A stretch of 64,000 nt of DNA, taken from Pseudopyrenochaeta lycopersici (taxonomy: Eukaryota; Ascomycota; Dothideomycetes; Pleosporales; Pseudopyrenochaetaceae). Shown here piece by piece: positions 26,207 to 37,406 of this stretch. Location of the stretch: positions 620,001-684,000 of the forward strand of contig NHZP01000005.1 of assembly GCA_003313425.1 (NCBI GenBank). The letters are read 5' to 3'. Numbering within the stretch: the first letter of the stretch is position 1; each line of letters starts with the position of its first letter. The notes beneath the pieces are model-generated. The model made no database searches, had not been told where the DNA came from, and saw only the letters and a list, made by a program, of their open reading frames with translations. The position numbers were made by a program, and so were the translations under genes.

Positions 26207-27115
26207 TGAGCTATGGTGCTCACCAATATCATTGCCAGGTGTTATTGCAGGGGCATAAAGCGTATTGAGAACAACTTGCAGCATTTCACAGTGCACTCAC
26301 GACATCAAGATGAATGAAGCAGCTTGCATAGATATCTTACACTATCACATGTTCCTTATCGTCTAGCGAACGTAGCCCTGTCCCGTCACTTTCTTACACC
26401 CCCTTTTCACACCCTCACCTCGCCCCCTCGCACCCACGCAAGACGTAGGCTGTTCCATTAGACACACTTCTACAATGCATAGATTCGCCCTCATCACCCT
26501 GTCTCTGGGCCGAGCGACGCACAGGGGAACATGACTGCAGTTGCTGAGGCGTACTACCACTATCAATCTACTTGCTTACAGACCGGAGTCAAGTTCAAGG
26601 AGCTGCGATTGCGTCAGAAAGGGAGAAGATGTTGCTACGAAGTGTGGGGCAACGATATTGAGACAATGGGAGGCCAAATCCGTTATCACCACTCTTATCA
26701 TTGAGGATGACTTGGGTAGTATTGCGTTTGCCCCCTAGCGTTCGCCAGATTATGGGAAAGAGGCTCTTCTGATCGATGACTTCGTCTGTCAGAGGCAAGT
26801 TGGTTCAGTAACTTTACATAGCGTAAAGTTTCTATCTCCTTCTCATCCAAACAATATTATGGTGGCCTCGGTAACGTCCGTTTCTACACAACCGCGTAAT
26901 CCTCCACATTGACTTGCTCCTGATGCAGCTTGTTCTTCAAGACGGTGTCATTTAGTTGAGCACAGTGGCGGGCTATGGTAGCAAAAATTCGTCGTAAGGG
27001 AAGATATCTAAGGTCATGCTGTGCCATCAATATGAAGCAAGTAGTCACTTCAAGAAAACCGACATCAACGCGGAGTCTTCTAGATAGCAACAATTGGTAT
27101 TTTTTAGAGTAGCCT
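26207..27115. other. Convergent 3' region between PAC10 and COG3
   Basis: About 0.9 kb between the stop codons of two converging genes, with no coding signal found. It contains a perfect hairpin at 26810-26830 (AACTTTAC, 5-nt loop, GTAAAGTT). It presumably holds both 3' UTRs. Confidence 0.6.
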
Positions 27116-29911
27116 TCACATCCTTATACTCAACCCGGCCTTCCTACTCCCAGCGCCCTCTGTTCCCGCGTGCCCACTTACAGCGCCCATGCTATCCGTA
27201 TCACTCTCATCGTCCAACTCGTTCTCACTGAAGCTTCCATCTTGCTCATTGTCATCAATGCCCAGCCCCAGCGTCCCGACCTTGAACACATTCGCACACC
27301 ACTCACTGAACACATCAGGGTCCCAGACACCATCTTCTCGACCTTTGCCCTTTGTGCTTCTACTTGAGCCATTCTGGTTTGCGAGTGAAGGCGTATAAGA
27401 AGTATCGAACCAATTTTCATACGTTTGAGTAACGGACTCCATGACAGCTGCTACCAGCATCTCCCTCGTCCTCTGATCTGTGATGTACTCCTCCAGCTTT
27501 CCTCTAAGGAAAGGCGTCTCGTGTTCAATATTCTGGCGAATCTTGCTTGTGCGCGCTGGTGCTTCAGCAGGCGGTACTTTCTTGTTGATCTTCGTGTCGA
27601 TTGGGGTTGTCATTCTGGTAACAAATTGGCCAGTAAAGTCATTAATTGCCTGGCGGAGGCGCGCGTCTACTTCGGCTTTGGCATCAAGCATGTTTTCTAC
27701 AACCTTAGGGATGAGGAGGCCGACAAGCTTGCGCGGATTGAATAGTCCACCCCGAGCACGGAGCTCCCAAAATGTATTGGATATGCTAGAGAAATCGTAG
27801 TGGATATCCGTTTCCGGAGTGACAAACTCAATATCGAAAGCAACGATCTGTTGTTTCAAAAGCAAAAGATGTGAAATGAGAAAGAGTGCGGCATCGGTAG
27901 GCGAGGTGGACTTTGTGAGGAGCGTGCTGGCTTGTGTGAGGGAGAGTGTTGTGCTGTGGACGATGCGGTGAGCTAGGTCGTCGAATACCGAGGACTAGTG
28001 GATGTCAGCGTGTATACAAAGCTAAGTGATGCGTCAACACATACGTGAACAAGCCTATAGATCTTACTGAGCAGCCATATCGCTTTTCTTAATGTAGGAT
28101 ACCAGTCCTTAAATGCGGCTTCGGTGTTAAAGTTCCAGCGCGCATCCGGGTCATCTTCTTCAACCACTGTGGGCGTTTTCGGCATCAGCGGCGTTGGTGG
28201 AACTTCATCTTTCGGTTGCTTCTTGCCAGATAGGGCCGGTTGATTTGATTTCATACCAAAAGTAGCTTTTTTCTTGCTTTTGGCTGGATAGTCCAGGTCT
28301 TCCGGTTTTGGCTTATATCTCTCGATGTCATCTCGTAGAATAGCAAGCGAAAGGAACACTAGACGACTCTGGGCGTCTTCTAGAGCGGGATGTACTATGA
28401 CAGAGAAGTCGAGCTTACTCGGTTCGATCGGGGATGCCTCGTCTTCCTCTTCCATGTACTGAGTCTGAATAAGGGTGCAGAGCTCGCAGAGCTTCAGTAT
28501 CTGCGTTTCGTGAATGGTCCGTGGTCGTAAATAGTCGTAGAGGGGCTCGCATATGGCTTCCAAGAAGTCATACAAGCCACCGTCGCCTTCGAACCACTCT
28601 CGCCACAAGCCGCTCTCATCAGAGCATATATCTCGCATATAGCTAATGCTACTTCGAGCAAAAGCCACCAAATCAGCTGATGTGCTCGGCGCTTGTGCAA
28701 TCTCGCCAATTTTCTTCGCTACAATGGGAAGAATGAGACGGCCGCGAGTAGTCGAGTAACTTTGGTACAACTCATTCATCAGACTCTGATATTCTGCTTC
28801 TGAACCCGGGGCCGCTCCAGCCGGCAGCACTGCCCGCTTTTGTATCTCTTTTCCAATACTCTTTAATTCTGGCGCTCCGACACGAAACTTGGCATACAGC
28901 AGCGCAGACATGGTGGTGTCATTCAGTTGTCGGTCGGCTATCCTCTTCGCTACGTCGGCGGCGATCTCGCGGAGAGCTTCAGTGGAATGGACGCGAATGA
29001 GAGTGAGGGCTCGGGTGAGAAGCAAGCGATACCTCGCACGGTAGGTCTCTGCTTCCTTGTGCTTCGAGTGAGCCTGCATGTACTCCAAGCAGCTATCCAA
29101 ATTCGCCAGCATCTCTGTGAATTCCTTGCCGCGTACGATCTTGCCTGCTCCTGGTGCGTTTAGACGTTTGGTGGTTGGCTCCAGATACATGTAGTATCGG
29201 AGGTTTTGCTCCATGTCATCTGCGAGCTTCGTTATGCGCTTCTGGTCATCAATCAAGCCTTCGCATTGCGTCCGGAACGCATTTGTTTGCGCTTCAACGA
29301 CTTTGAACGATTCGGACAGCGAGGAGAGGATGTCGAGGGTGGACGTGGTGTCGGAGATGATGTTGTCCAGGTGGTTACGCGTCATATGGAGCTGTTTCTG
29401 ATACAGCCTGCATAGGTACAATTAGCACCTCTACATGACACTGGATGGTATCCCATGGTAGAGCTCGCAAAACGCACCTGTACTCTTCGTGGCTGGCTTC
29501 CAGCAACTCCTCGTTGACCCAACCATACCACTCGGCAAGCTCGAGCTCAGTGCCAATGTCCTCTCGTGACTTCTTCCTCTCTAAAGCCTTCTCTTTCTTC
29601 AAGTGCGCGCGCACCACGGTGTAGAAGTCGCTGTAGGACTTGGCACGTCGGGCCACGGTGGCCGATGGAGGGCCATTGAGCTTCTCGGATTGTTCCTCTA
29701 TGGTCTCTGCGATGCCTTCTACGCGCTCGACGTCAGCCTGACTCTCCTGCACATGCAATCATCAGAAAAGCTCAAAACATACCCATGCAGCGGATGGTGG
29801 GCTTACGTTGGGCTGCCTGAGCAGAGACTCGCGCCGGCGATGTTTGCCCTTTTCCTGGGGCTTCGCTGTGCGAGGCACAAAGGCATTGTACCACGAGTCT
29901 CCTTCGTACAT
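27116..29911 (-). CDS. COG3: Conserved oligomeric Golgi complex subunit 3 (COG3/Sec34)
   Basis: Lobe A subunit of the COG tethering complex, needed for retrograde transport within the Golgi. Exons 29911-29807, 29746-29478, 29407-28045 and 27994-27116 give 871 aa, with introns of 60, 70 and 50 bp, all GT-AG and in frame. The N-terminus MYEGDSWYNAFVP and HRRRESLLRQPN resembles fungal COG3. The Sec34 region follows, with coiled-coil segments around KQLHMTRNHLDNIISDTTS and LEPTTKRLNAPG. I chose the Met at 29911 because the frame upstream has only a GTG, no ATG. The C-terminal part is acidic with a Ser-rich linker. It is divergent from FMP25 with 290 bp between starts. Confidence 0.92.
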
Positions 29912-30201
29912 TCTGGCACACTCGTGGTTGGGTTCTGTCGAGAGATCCCTTGCTGCGGCCACAAACACCACGCTGTCGGTCGTGGGGTGCAGGCTGCACT
30001 AGGCCCGATTAGTAGAAACTGGTCATGACGTTCTAGATTTGGAGCAACCAGAGCCATCGAGCCGCTACAATTACCAATTGCTGCGACCGTTGTCGAGCGA
30101 CTGGCGGTATTGCAAATGCTGTCCCTTTGATTGCTCTACACTGCCCTTTCTTCGCCTGATGCTCCTTCCCGCATCCTCCGCAATCACCGCTCCAGTACAC
30201 C
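29912..30201. promoter_or_regulatory. Shared divergent promoter of COG3 and FMP25
   Basis: A 290-bp gap between two start codons facing away from each other, so both core promoters and 5' UTRs must fit here. No specific site is assigned. Confidence 0.5.
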
Positions 30202-31986
30202 ATGATCAGCACCAGATGTCTCTCACGCACGACACTACGAGCTCCGCATACCCCGCGGCTATATAGAAACATTGGAAGCCGGCAGCAACGACCACAAGTA
30301 CGAGCAGCCGCACACCCGTACGCACAGCGCCGCCAGCAGCACTTTGTTCGATCCATAGCCACCGTCACCGCGCTCTGGGCGACCGCCACCGCGTGGCAAT
30401 GGTGCAACGGGGGAACCATCATTCGTGATGTGCACGCTGAGGAGCCGCCGCAAGAGGAGGAGGTGATCAAGTTCGAGGCTCCCCGGCGGCAGGCAACGTC
30501 GAGCGACGACAACAGGAACATTATCAGTTCACAGCACCTGCAAGTGGTGAAGAGCTGGGAGAACCCGGGGGTCTATGCCTGGGGGTCAAATTCAGGCAAG
30601 ACAGTCGCGCCAGACTCGGACGAGAAGTACATAAAAACACCAAAACGGATAACTTTCTTTGATGGGAAGCTACTACGGGATATCAAGATTGACCGAAACT
30701 TTGCCGCGGCCATTGACGAGAGGGGAGACCTCCTTCAATGGGGCACAGCATTCTCGAAGGACGTTACTGAGCCCACCAAGACATTGAAGGGACAAAGCCT
30801 AACATCGTTGGCTATCTCACGCGACCGAATCATCGCTCTTTCTTCGAGTGGCGCAGTTTACTCGATTCCTGTGGCTCAAGAGGAACAGAAGGAGGGCCCA
30901 AAGCCAGCATCTAACTCATGGATACCCTTTTGGGGCGATTCAAACAACATCTCCTACCGCTTGCGTACACCTGAGAATCTGGCATGGGGCGAGCGCGTGA
31001 CTGACATCTCCTCTGGACTTGAACACGCGCTCATGCTTACCTCTTCCGGTCGTGTCTTCTCTTTCGCTTCAGGAACACAGGATTTCCCAAGCAAAGGCCA
31101 GTTGGGTATTCCCGGCCTTTCATGGGAGAGCCGACCCTCGGGCGCTTTCGATATTCCACACGAAATCACCACGCTGAAAGGCTTCCCAGTCAGGAAGATT
31201 GCAACGGGTGACTACCACAGCTTGGTATGCGACTCAGAAGGGCGTGCCTTCACTTTCGGCGATAACACGTCTGGACAATTGGGCTTTCCATTCAATGCAG
31301 AAGCACAAAGCATTGATGCCCCGTCACTTCTCCCAACACAAAAGTTATATTCTGGACAGGCAGGTAAAGTCACAAATGTCTTCGCCGGTGGTAACACGTC
31401 CTTTCTCGCGGTCGAGGCCACAAAAGCTGGCGATAGTCGTGTAACAGCAGATACCTGGGCCTTTGGCTTTGGTCTCACAGGTCAACTAGGCACGGGTCGC
31501 TGGGTACATGCACAAGCTGAGCCCGTCAAAGTTGGAGCATTTTCTGGCCTTTTTGAATGGGACGAAGCTAAGCACACTGCGATACCCATCCGTTTATCAA
31601 CCATATCTGTCGGCGCAACGCATGCTGCTGCCGTACTTGACAACGTTGCCAGCGTTGTCGTCTCTGGCAGACGAAGCAATCTCACTGAAAATGACACCAA
31701 TTGGGGCAGAGACATACTCTTCTGGGGCAATAACGAGTTTTATCAGATTGGTAGTGGAAAGAGGAGTAACGTGGCAACACCAACGTACATCCAGCCACTA
31801 GACCAGGCTGCTGAACAAGAGCGGGCTGCAAGTGCGCTAGGACTCGGCAAGCAATTGCGGGAGAAGGACATGCATCGCTTCCAGATCACGCCGCGGAACA
31901 AAGTCAAGGGCAATGGCAGGACAGTGGAGTTTGAGCAGAAAGTTGAGTGCGGAAGGGGATGCACGGTTGTTTACTCCGCAGTCTAG
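30202..31986 (+). CDS. FMP25: RCC1-repeat mitochondrial protein FMP25
   Basis: Single-exon gene of 594 aa. The first 50 residues are rich in Arg, Ser and Ala with no acidic residue, as expected for a mitochondrial presequence. A short hydrophobic stretch at about 51-67 could be a membrane anchor. From residue 123 on, repeated blades of an RCC1-type beta-propeller are visible: GVYAWGSN, LLQWGTAFS, SGLEHALMLTSSGRVFSF, TGDYHSLVCDSEGRAFTFGDN, WAFGFGLTGQLGTG and ILFWGNNEFYQIGSG. In yeast, Fmp25 is an inner-membrane RCC1-like protein linked to assembly of respiratory complex III; a similar role is inferred here. It shares a short promoter with COG3. Confidence 0.85.
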   Translation: MISTRCLSRTTLRAPHTPRLYRNIGSRQQRPQVRAAAHPYAQRRQQHFVRSIATVTALWATATAWQWCNGGTIIRDVHAEEPPQEEEVIKFEAPRRQATSSDDNRNIISSQHLQVVKSWENPGVYAWGSNSGKTVAPDSDEKYIKTPKRITFFDGKLLRDIKIDRNFAAAIDERGDLLQWGTAFSKDVTEPTKTLKGQSLTSLAISRDRIIALSSSGAVYSIPVAQEEQKEGPKPASNSWIPFWGDSNNISYRLRTPENLAWGERVTDISSGLEHALMLTSSGRVFSFASGTQDFPSKGQLGIPGLSWESRPSGAFDIPHEITTLKGFPVRKIATGDYHSLVCDSEGRAFTFGDNTSGQLGFPFNAEAQSIDAPSLLPTQKLYSGQAGKVTNVFAGGNTSFLAVEATKAGDSRVTADTWAFGFGLTGQLGTGRWVHAQAEPVKVGAFSGLFEWDEAKHTAIPIRLSTISVGATHAAAVLDNVASVVVSGRRSNLTENDTNWGRDILFWGNNEFYQIGSGKRSNVATPTYIQPLDQAAEQERAASALGLGKQLREKDMHRFQITPRNKVKGNGRTVEFEQKVECGRGCTVVYSAV

Positions 31987-32629
31987 CTTTCTGCGTTGAG
32001 ACGTTCTCTTCTTGTATATTGCATTCGCCACTCACGGAATGAGCAGGTCTGATATGTTTAACGAATCTGTAACAATAATTGTCAGAGAGTGGTGTGCTCT
32101 CCACCAAATCATTCAATCTATCCGAAATGTCACGCATATGACGCCCTAGCATTGCAACTGTGTCGCCAATCTACATGACAGCAGCGTCCAACCTTTAGGC
32201 TGGATAGCCTGTATAGAAATGTTCTTCGTGGTAGAATTGCTTGCATGTGATCTTAGTAAGGATGGAGATAGATCAATTCGCGTGGAGAATGTGTACATGG
32301 ATAGTGATACCTGTTGCTTGTTTATTGATCTTTTCGTCTGCTCGCTGCTAATCATAGAACAGACTAGGAAATAGGGGGAATGGAAGAATGGCTTGATGAC
32401 GAATGAAGACAAGGAGATATAAGTGATGCTGTTATGTGGTGAAGTTTCCTCGCCAAGTCTGAGATGCGTGCAAGTATTCTGAGAGGGAAACTCATGGAAG
32501 GCGTCGACAGGTCTTTCATATGAACCACTTCGCGTGGGTTTCTAAGTCTAACATGTAATGTACAGCCTGATAGCATATCTCGTGCGACTGCGCCTTCGAA
32601 TGCAACCTAGCTTTTTCCACTGTTTCCGA
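31987..32629. other. Convergent 3' region between FMP25 and the bL31m gene
   Basis: About 640 bp between converging stop codons. Only short overlapping frames are present, with no motif recognised. Presumably 3' UTRs. Confidence 0.6.
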
Positions 32630-33168
32630 TCATTTCTTCGCTACCGGGTTCGCTGGTGCCGATGCAGGTGCTTTCGCGGTCGCCTTTGTCGCATCGCTCT
32701 GTTTCGCTTGGGTCTTGCCCTGTCCGCTTATAAGATCCAAGAGATGGTCTTCAGTCTTCTTGCCCTACATCCAGAGTCAATCAGTACTTCCTCGCAGACA
32801 AATTCGCCACTTCAAGTCCCAAGACTCACCTTCTCAGCATCTGCATCCCACCCTCGTCCAAACTTTGATCTGAAAGCCGCCAATTTTCCGGCCTCATCCT
32901 CCTCGACGTTCAACAGCTTTTGCGAGCTTGGGTTCCATAATGGCGCATTTCTTATATCCTTCGCGCTCTTGTAGACGGGTTGTGGATTTGTGGTGCGAAG
33001 TGTGAAGGAGCTGCCGTCGGAGAGCGTTATGAGTTGGGTGAAGGTGTACGGCCGCTTGGGACGGCGGAGGAGCGTCGCGTGCCGTACTTGAATGGTCTGC
33101 TGTATCTGAGGTTGTATTGATTGGCGCAGTGCGCGCAAAGCGCTCATCGAGGGTATTGGTGAGGCCAT
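32630..33168 (-). CDS. MRPL36: Mitochondrial large ribosomal subunit protein bL31m
   Basis: Structural protein of the mitochondrial 54S ribosomal subunit. Exons 33168-32830 and 32764-32630 give 157 aa, with a 65-bp GT-AG intron. The N-terminus MASPIPSMSALRALRQ is Arg/Ser/Gln-rich without acids, a mitochondrial presequence. The bL31-like core is seen in RRPKRPYTFTQLITLSDGSS and NAPLWNPSSQKL, then DEAGKLAAFRSKFGRGWD. The short second exon encodes an Ala/Lys-rich tail. Without the second exon the frame would stop five codons into the intron. It is divergent from the flavin-domain gene with 233 bp between starts. Confidence 0.87.
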
Positions 33169-33401
33169 TGGGTGTAGGAGAGGGTTGTCATGAGCCGAGA
33201 GATGAAAGTTGCGGAGATGGGACGGAGGTCTTGGCTGGACTAACTTTTTGGCCCTCTTCCAGTATCGTCACATCGCGACATTGTACTCGTCATCGCTTCT
33301 CCCTCGTAGATTCTTCGTCTCCATACTTTGATTTTTAATGCTTAATCTTTTAATCATTGTCGCATATGATGCAATATTAAATTGAACCATTGAAACTGGC
33401 T
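33169..33401. promoter_or_regulatory. Shared divergent promoter of bL31m and the flavin-domain gene
   Basis: A 233-bp gap between two outward-facing start codons of genes for (predicted) mitochondrial proteins. Co-regulation is plausible but no site is assigned. Confidence 0.45.
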
Positions 33402-35978
33402 ATGGCATCGTCTCAGCGTCCAACATATCGCTTCTTCGCGGCTTTCTACAGATGGAATTTGCACACGCGTATGATTTACTCCTAATGTATTGTTGGTAAA
33501 ATGGCTGATTTTTGAGTAGAGCAATCACGGCCATGTATCACTCTCTGTCAACGGAATTGTAATAGCATACAATCCTCGCCCAGAAGCTACTTACGGAAGT
33601 ACCACGCGACCCACCTTCTCCGCCAGCAAGTTCAGCCTGAGACACAGGAACAGAATGAAACACCGACCTCTGTCAGCAAAGACAGCTCTGATGAGCCTAG
33701 TAGAAGCGCGGGGAGGATACAAGATAACCGACAAGCAAGCGCTCCGCAAGAGGGGCAAGCGACTAAGCAGTCAGGTACCGACAAGCAGCTGGCACCAATT
33801 GATTCTGCCGAATTGAATATCGAGGAACAAGAGCTCAAAATTGCAGTCCGTGGCTTGTTGCGCAAAGTACCCAGCTCGGTGGCTGTCATCACTGTCAAAA
33901 GTATCGATCCCGACACCAACAAGCATGTGCCAATGGGCGTTGCTGTCTCGTCACTGACTTCTGTCACTCTCGATCCCCCAACCATCTCTTTCAACATAAA
34001 GCAGCCCTCGAAGACATTAGATGCGATCCGAACTGCGAACGGCCGTTTCCGAGTCCACTTTCCAGCAGCCGATCGGGGAGGCGCGAATATCGTGGAGCTA
34101 TTTTGTCGAGGAAATCACCCCGATGCTTACAATCTTCGTTCGAGAGACCTGAAGCTCTACGTACCCTCGTATAGTAAAGATGAAAGATCGACGGCGTCAC
34201 TCGCGCCGCAAATCTGGAATGACTCAGTACGCGGCGCCCTGGAATGCACAGTGACTCACGAACTCCCTGTAGCTGATCATGTCATTATCGCTGCGAGAGT
34301 TGACAGTTTGGAGCAAAAGACGTCAAAGGAGCCCACGATCGTGTATGTTGACGGCAGCTACATGCGCTCGGATAGTAAAATCGCGGTCCACGGCAAACCA
34401 AAATCATCTACGCGTAGTGATGAGAGTTGGTCTATTTGGGACTACTCTTTGTTTCTACGAGAGCAAGAGCGACGGGATTATATGGAGCATATAAAGACCA
34501 TTGTCAAAGGCAATTCTTACTACCTCGACAATCCAACCAAAGAGGTCTCCCGAGATCTTATACTCAATCTACCATATGCCCCAAGCAATCTCGGAATCAA
34601 TATGGACTTGCTCATTTCTGAGTGCATGAAAGAGACCGGACGTAGCAATGGGCTTCATCCAGATCATGAGAGTATGTCTGTGCTGTCCGAATTCTATGGA
34701 CGGCTGAGTCCATCCGCCAGGGCCAAGATTGTCGATCGCGCAGCAAGATTGGTCAGGGAAGACTCTCGGTTCCTATCGCTGAACTATAAAACATTACTCC
34801 ACCATTTGAGTGTCAGCTCCAGCAGCAGAGACCTTCTCCCTAGTGACATCATGAGTTACTTGCGAGCAGAAGGTCTTGTAGATGAGTTTGAGCCAAATGG
34901 CGGGGAACATGAGTCGGACCATAAAAAACATTATCACATCAAGAGACTCGAGCAAGTAGAACATAAACTACGAAAGTACTTTCGTAATTTGAAGTACGAG
35001 ACGGCGTTGAACATACGCCTTGAGAGCATCATGGACTCCATTGGGGAAGACAGATATGCAGCTGTTTTCCTTAGGCATTGTCGGTCGCGCCTTCTTGCGG
35101 AGACTCACCCACAGCGACTTGTTGACTCCAAAGTCGACATTACAGGTCATGTCACTCACGAAGAAGCCCGCGTAGTCCTTGGTCGAATTAGACATTTTCT
35201 GCAGGTTACCAACCTTCGTGAGTTCAGAAAGAAGATTGCTCTCGCCCCATACGAAATCTTACGATTAAGTGGTGTGCATCCCACCATAACGGGTTTGGAC
35301 ATTGAGTATCTATTAGCCAAGATCAACCACTTGTACTACTCCGCAAGCCGGTTCCGCTACTTGGCTGGAACCATCGACAAGATGTTGGAACCATGGTGCG
35401 ATAGCGTAGTCAGCTGGCATGAGCTTGAGGCGCGTGTTAAACAGTTTGTGCAGAAGATGCCACTACGGGCCACATCGTGGTCGAACCGCGATAAACTCGC
35501 AGCCATGGGACTCAACTGGGATGCTACCGTCACTGTGCCCGTCCAAAGCGGGGAAGACATCCAGCAATCACTCAGGCAAGGCCAGATTCTGGATACACTG
35601 GTTGCAAAAGAGCTGAAGAACCATTATGGAAACGGTACGGATGAAGAGAATGAGGCGATTTCCAAGTTTTTGAAGGAGACTTATAATTTCGATATTCGCA
35701 GTCGACCCATCGCATATGCACCACGCGACGCAGCAACGCGCTCATCAAGTGAGGATGTGCAAGAAGCAATGAACGCAAATTTGAAGGCAGATACTTCGAA
35801 CGGCAAATCAACACGGAGGGAGCATGTCGCTGCTCAAAATGGGAATGCGGCTGCTGCGCGTATCCGAGCACGGAATATTCGATATGTCGACACTGCCAAA
35901 GACGATATGTCTCCGCAACAGGCAAAGAATCGGCGCACGAGCTGGACGTCTTACTCCTTGGATGGAGAAAAGAAATGA
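33402..35978 (+). CDS. Flavin-reductase-like FMN-binding domain protein with long C-terminal region, predicted mitochondrial
   Basis: Exons 33402-33468 and 33520-35978 give 841 aa, with a 51-bp GT-AG intron. The first exon supplies the only usable ATG: the long frame has no in-frame ATG before the conserved domain. Its product MASSQRPTYRFFAAFYRWN, followed by more Arg/Ser, looks like a mitochondrial presequence. Residues about 130-260 match the flavin reductase-like split barrel: RKVPSSVAVITVK, GVAVSSLTSVTLDPPTISFN, FRVHFPAADRGGANIVELF. From about 330 to 841 the chain is largely helical and charged, and I recognise no family in it. The domain suggests FMN binding and possibly NAD(P)H:flavin reduction. 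The substrate and the role of the C-terminal half are unknown. Its neighbours bL31m and COX20 are also mitochondrial. Confidence 0.75.
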
Positions 35979-36337
35979 GACGCTGAGAAGAGTCTGGGGT
36001 TAACCGCCACGCGGATGCCATATCTCTGGGGCCAACGTAGCTGCTGGGAGTATTTTGTGATCTACCCCACTTTTCGAATAACTCAAATACTCTAAAGCTT
36101 CATGTATAGTATCCAATACCAAAGGTCCAATACCGCAATCCGATGGGCGTGGTTGCATGATTGAATGCCTTGTTATGTATATATAAAACCAGATGGTATG
36201 GGAAGCTGGAATAAACATCTGATGTCCCTCATCACGCTGTAAAACTCATTTAGTCCAATCATTACACTTTTTGTTACATATTCTGTACATAGGGTAGATT
36301 TCCTCCTCGAGGCATATGCTCAACATAGGCAAGGCGT
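35979..36337. other. Convergent 3' region
   Basis: About 360 bp between the converging stops of the flavin-domain gene and COX20. No coding signal seen. Confidence 0.6.
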
Positions 36338-36969
36338 TCACCAGAACTTGATATTTTTCTCGTACCAGTAACTCCAGCTCCTTCTTCGCTCTTCCTCTTG
36401 TCTCCTCACTTCTTCTAATCTGTTCTGCTCTTCTCTTGCTCTCCGCCGTGCTTCTTTTTTCGCCTCGATGGTTGCTCGCTTCTTCTCCATGAGCTCTTGT
36501 GCTTGTTTTATTCCAGCCTTTTCTTTACTCCGGTAGTATTGGCACACTTGGTATGAGACAACGGATACACCGCACCAGGTTGCTACGGCCCAGTTGGAGG
36601 CTAAGCGTACAGGCTCTGTAAATGCTCGTTAGCCAACCATTTCAACACAACACGCCGCATTCTCTGCGCTTGGATGCTTCCACCCATGGCTGGGGTCTCC
36701 GTACTCCCTAATATAGCCGCTAAACTTCCTCCTGCAAACCCTGCAGCAATGCCTTGTAACTGACTGTCTCGTACACATGGTCGCTTGTGAAAGTTCAGAT
36801 AGTACTCCGGCCCCAGACTCCGTACCGCGTCGATATAATTTGGACCAACTGCATCGCTTTTCTCGCCGCCTGCTGTATGTGCTGTGCCACCAGGCATGAT
36901 GTTTGCGGGTGCCCTCGGGCGTGGAGCTTGAGTGGTCGTATCATTGGGTTCCCTTGTGTCGTCCGCCAT
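36338..36969 (-). CDS. COX20: Cytochrome c oxidase assembly protein COX20
   Basis: Inner mitochondrial membrane chaperone that stabilises newly made Cox2 during complex IV assembly. Exons 36969-36705 and 36615-36338 give 180 aa. The 89-bp intron has a GTACGG donor, a GCTAAC branch and a CAG acceptor, and joining rebuilds the conserved AAILGKPVRLASNWAV segment. Visible features: the MPGGTAHTAGG motif, YYLNFHKRPCVRDSQLQGI before the first hydrophobic segment (AAGFAGGSLAAILG), a second hydrophobic segment (NWAVATWCGVSVVSYQ), then CQYYRSKEKAG and a strongly charged helical tail rich in Lys, Arg and Glu. Without splicing the frame ends in a spurious stop. It is divergent from POL2. Confidence 0.88.
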
Positions 36970-37406
36970 GATGGTGTGGTTGATGAGATTGTGGGGGACG
37001 AGAAGTGGGCCAGTGGATGTAAGCCTAGCGTAGATATTCCGATATGTGATATGAAGGGGCCTGCTGTTTCCTCCTTAGGTAGTTGCGTTTGGTGTTCGAG
37101 CAATGAGTGTAGTCGTTCACTTCTGGTGTGGTGCGGAATAGGCCCGAAAAATATCCATGATCCCATCAAGCAGGCACGAGCCACATGTGGCTTCAATCAC
37201 TTTATCCGATTCAGGAAAGCGCAACGCGGTCCACGCGAAGCGCGTCGCGTTACCTTTTCCTAACACTCATTATACTGTCCCTCCGCATTACACACTTGAC
37301 GCCTGTTGTCAATATCCCAGTTCGACTAGTTTTTCAATTGCGCAAATGATACCCCAACTTGCATAGAATAGCATTAATCTTCTCTTACCTCCTTTTCTCT
37401 CACACC
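36970..37406. promoter_or_regulatory. Shared divergent promoter of COX20 and POL2
   Basis: A 437-bp gap between outward-facing starts of a respiratory assembly gene and a replication polymerase gene. The POL2-proximal half holds a cluster of MCB-like cores at 37224-37250. Confidence 0.55.
37224..37250. promoter_or_regulatory. Cluster of four MCB cores (ACGCG/CGCGT)
   Basis: ACGCG occurs at 37224-37228 and 37233-37237, and CGCGT at 37241-37245 and 37246-37250: four cores in 27 bp, about 160 bp before the POL2 start codon. ACGCGT-type MCB elements are bound by MBF and drive G1/S expression of replication genes in yeasts, including DNA polymerase genes. None of the four is a full ACGCGT hexamer, so MBF binding is inference. 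Confidence 0.55.
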
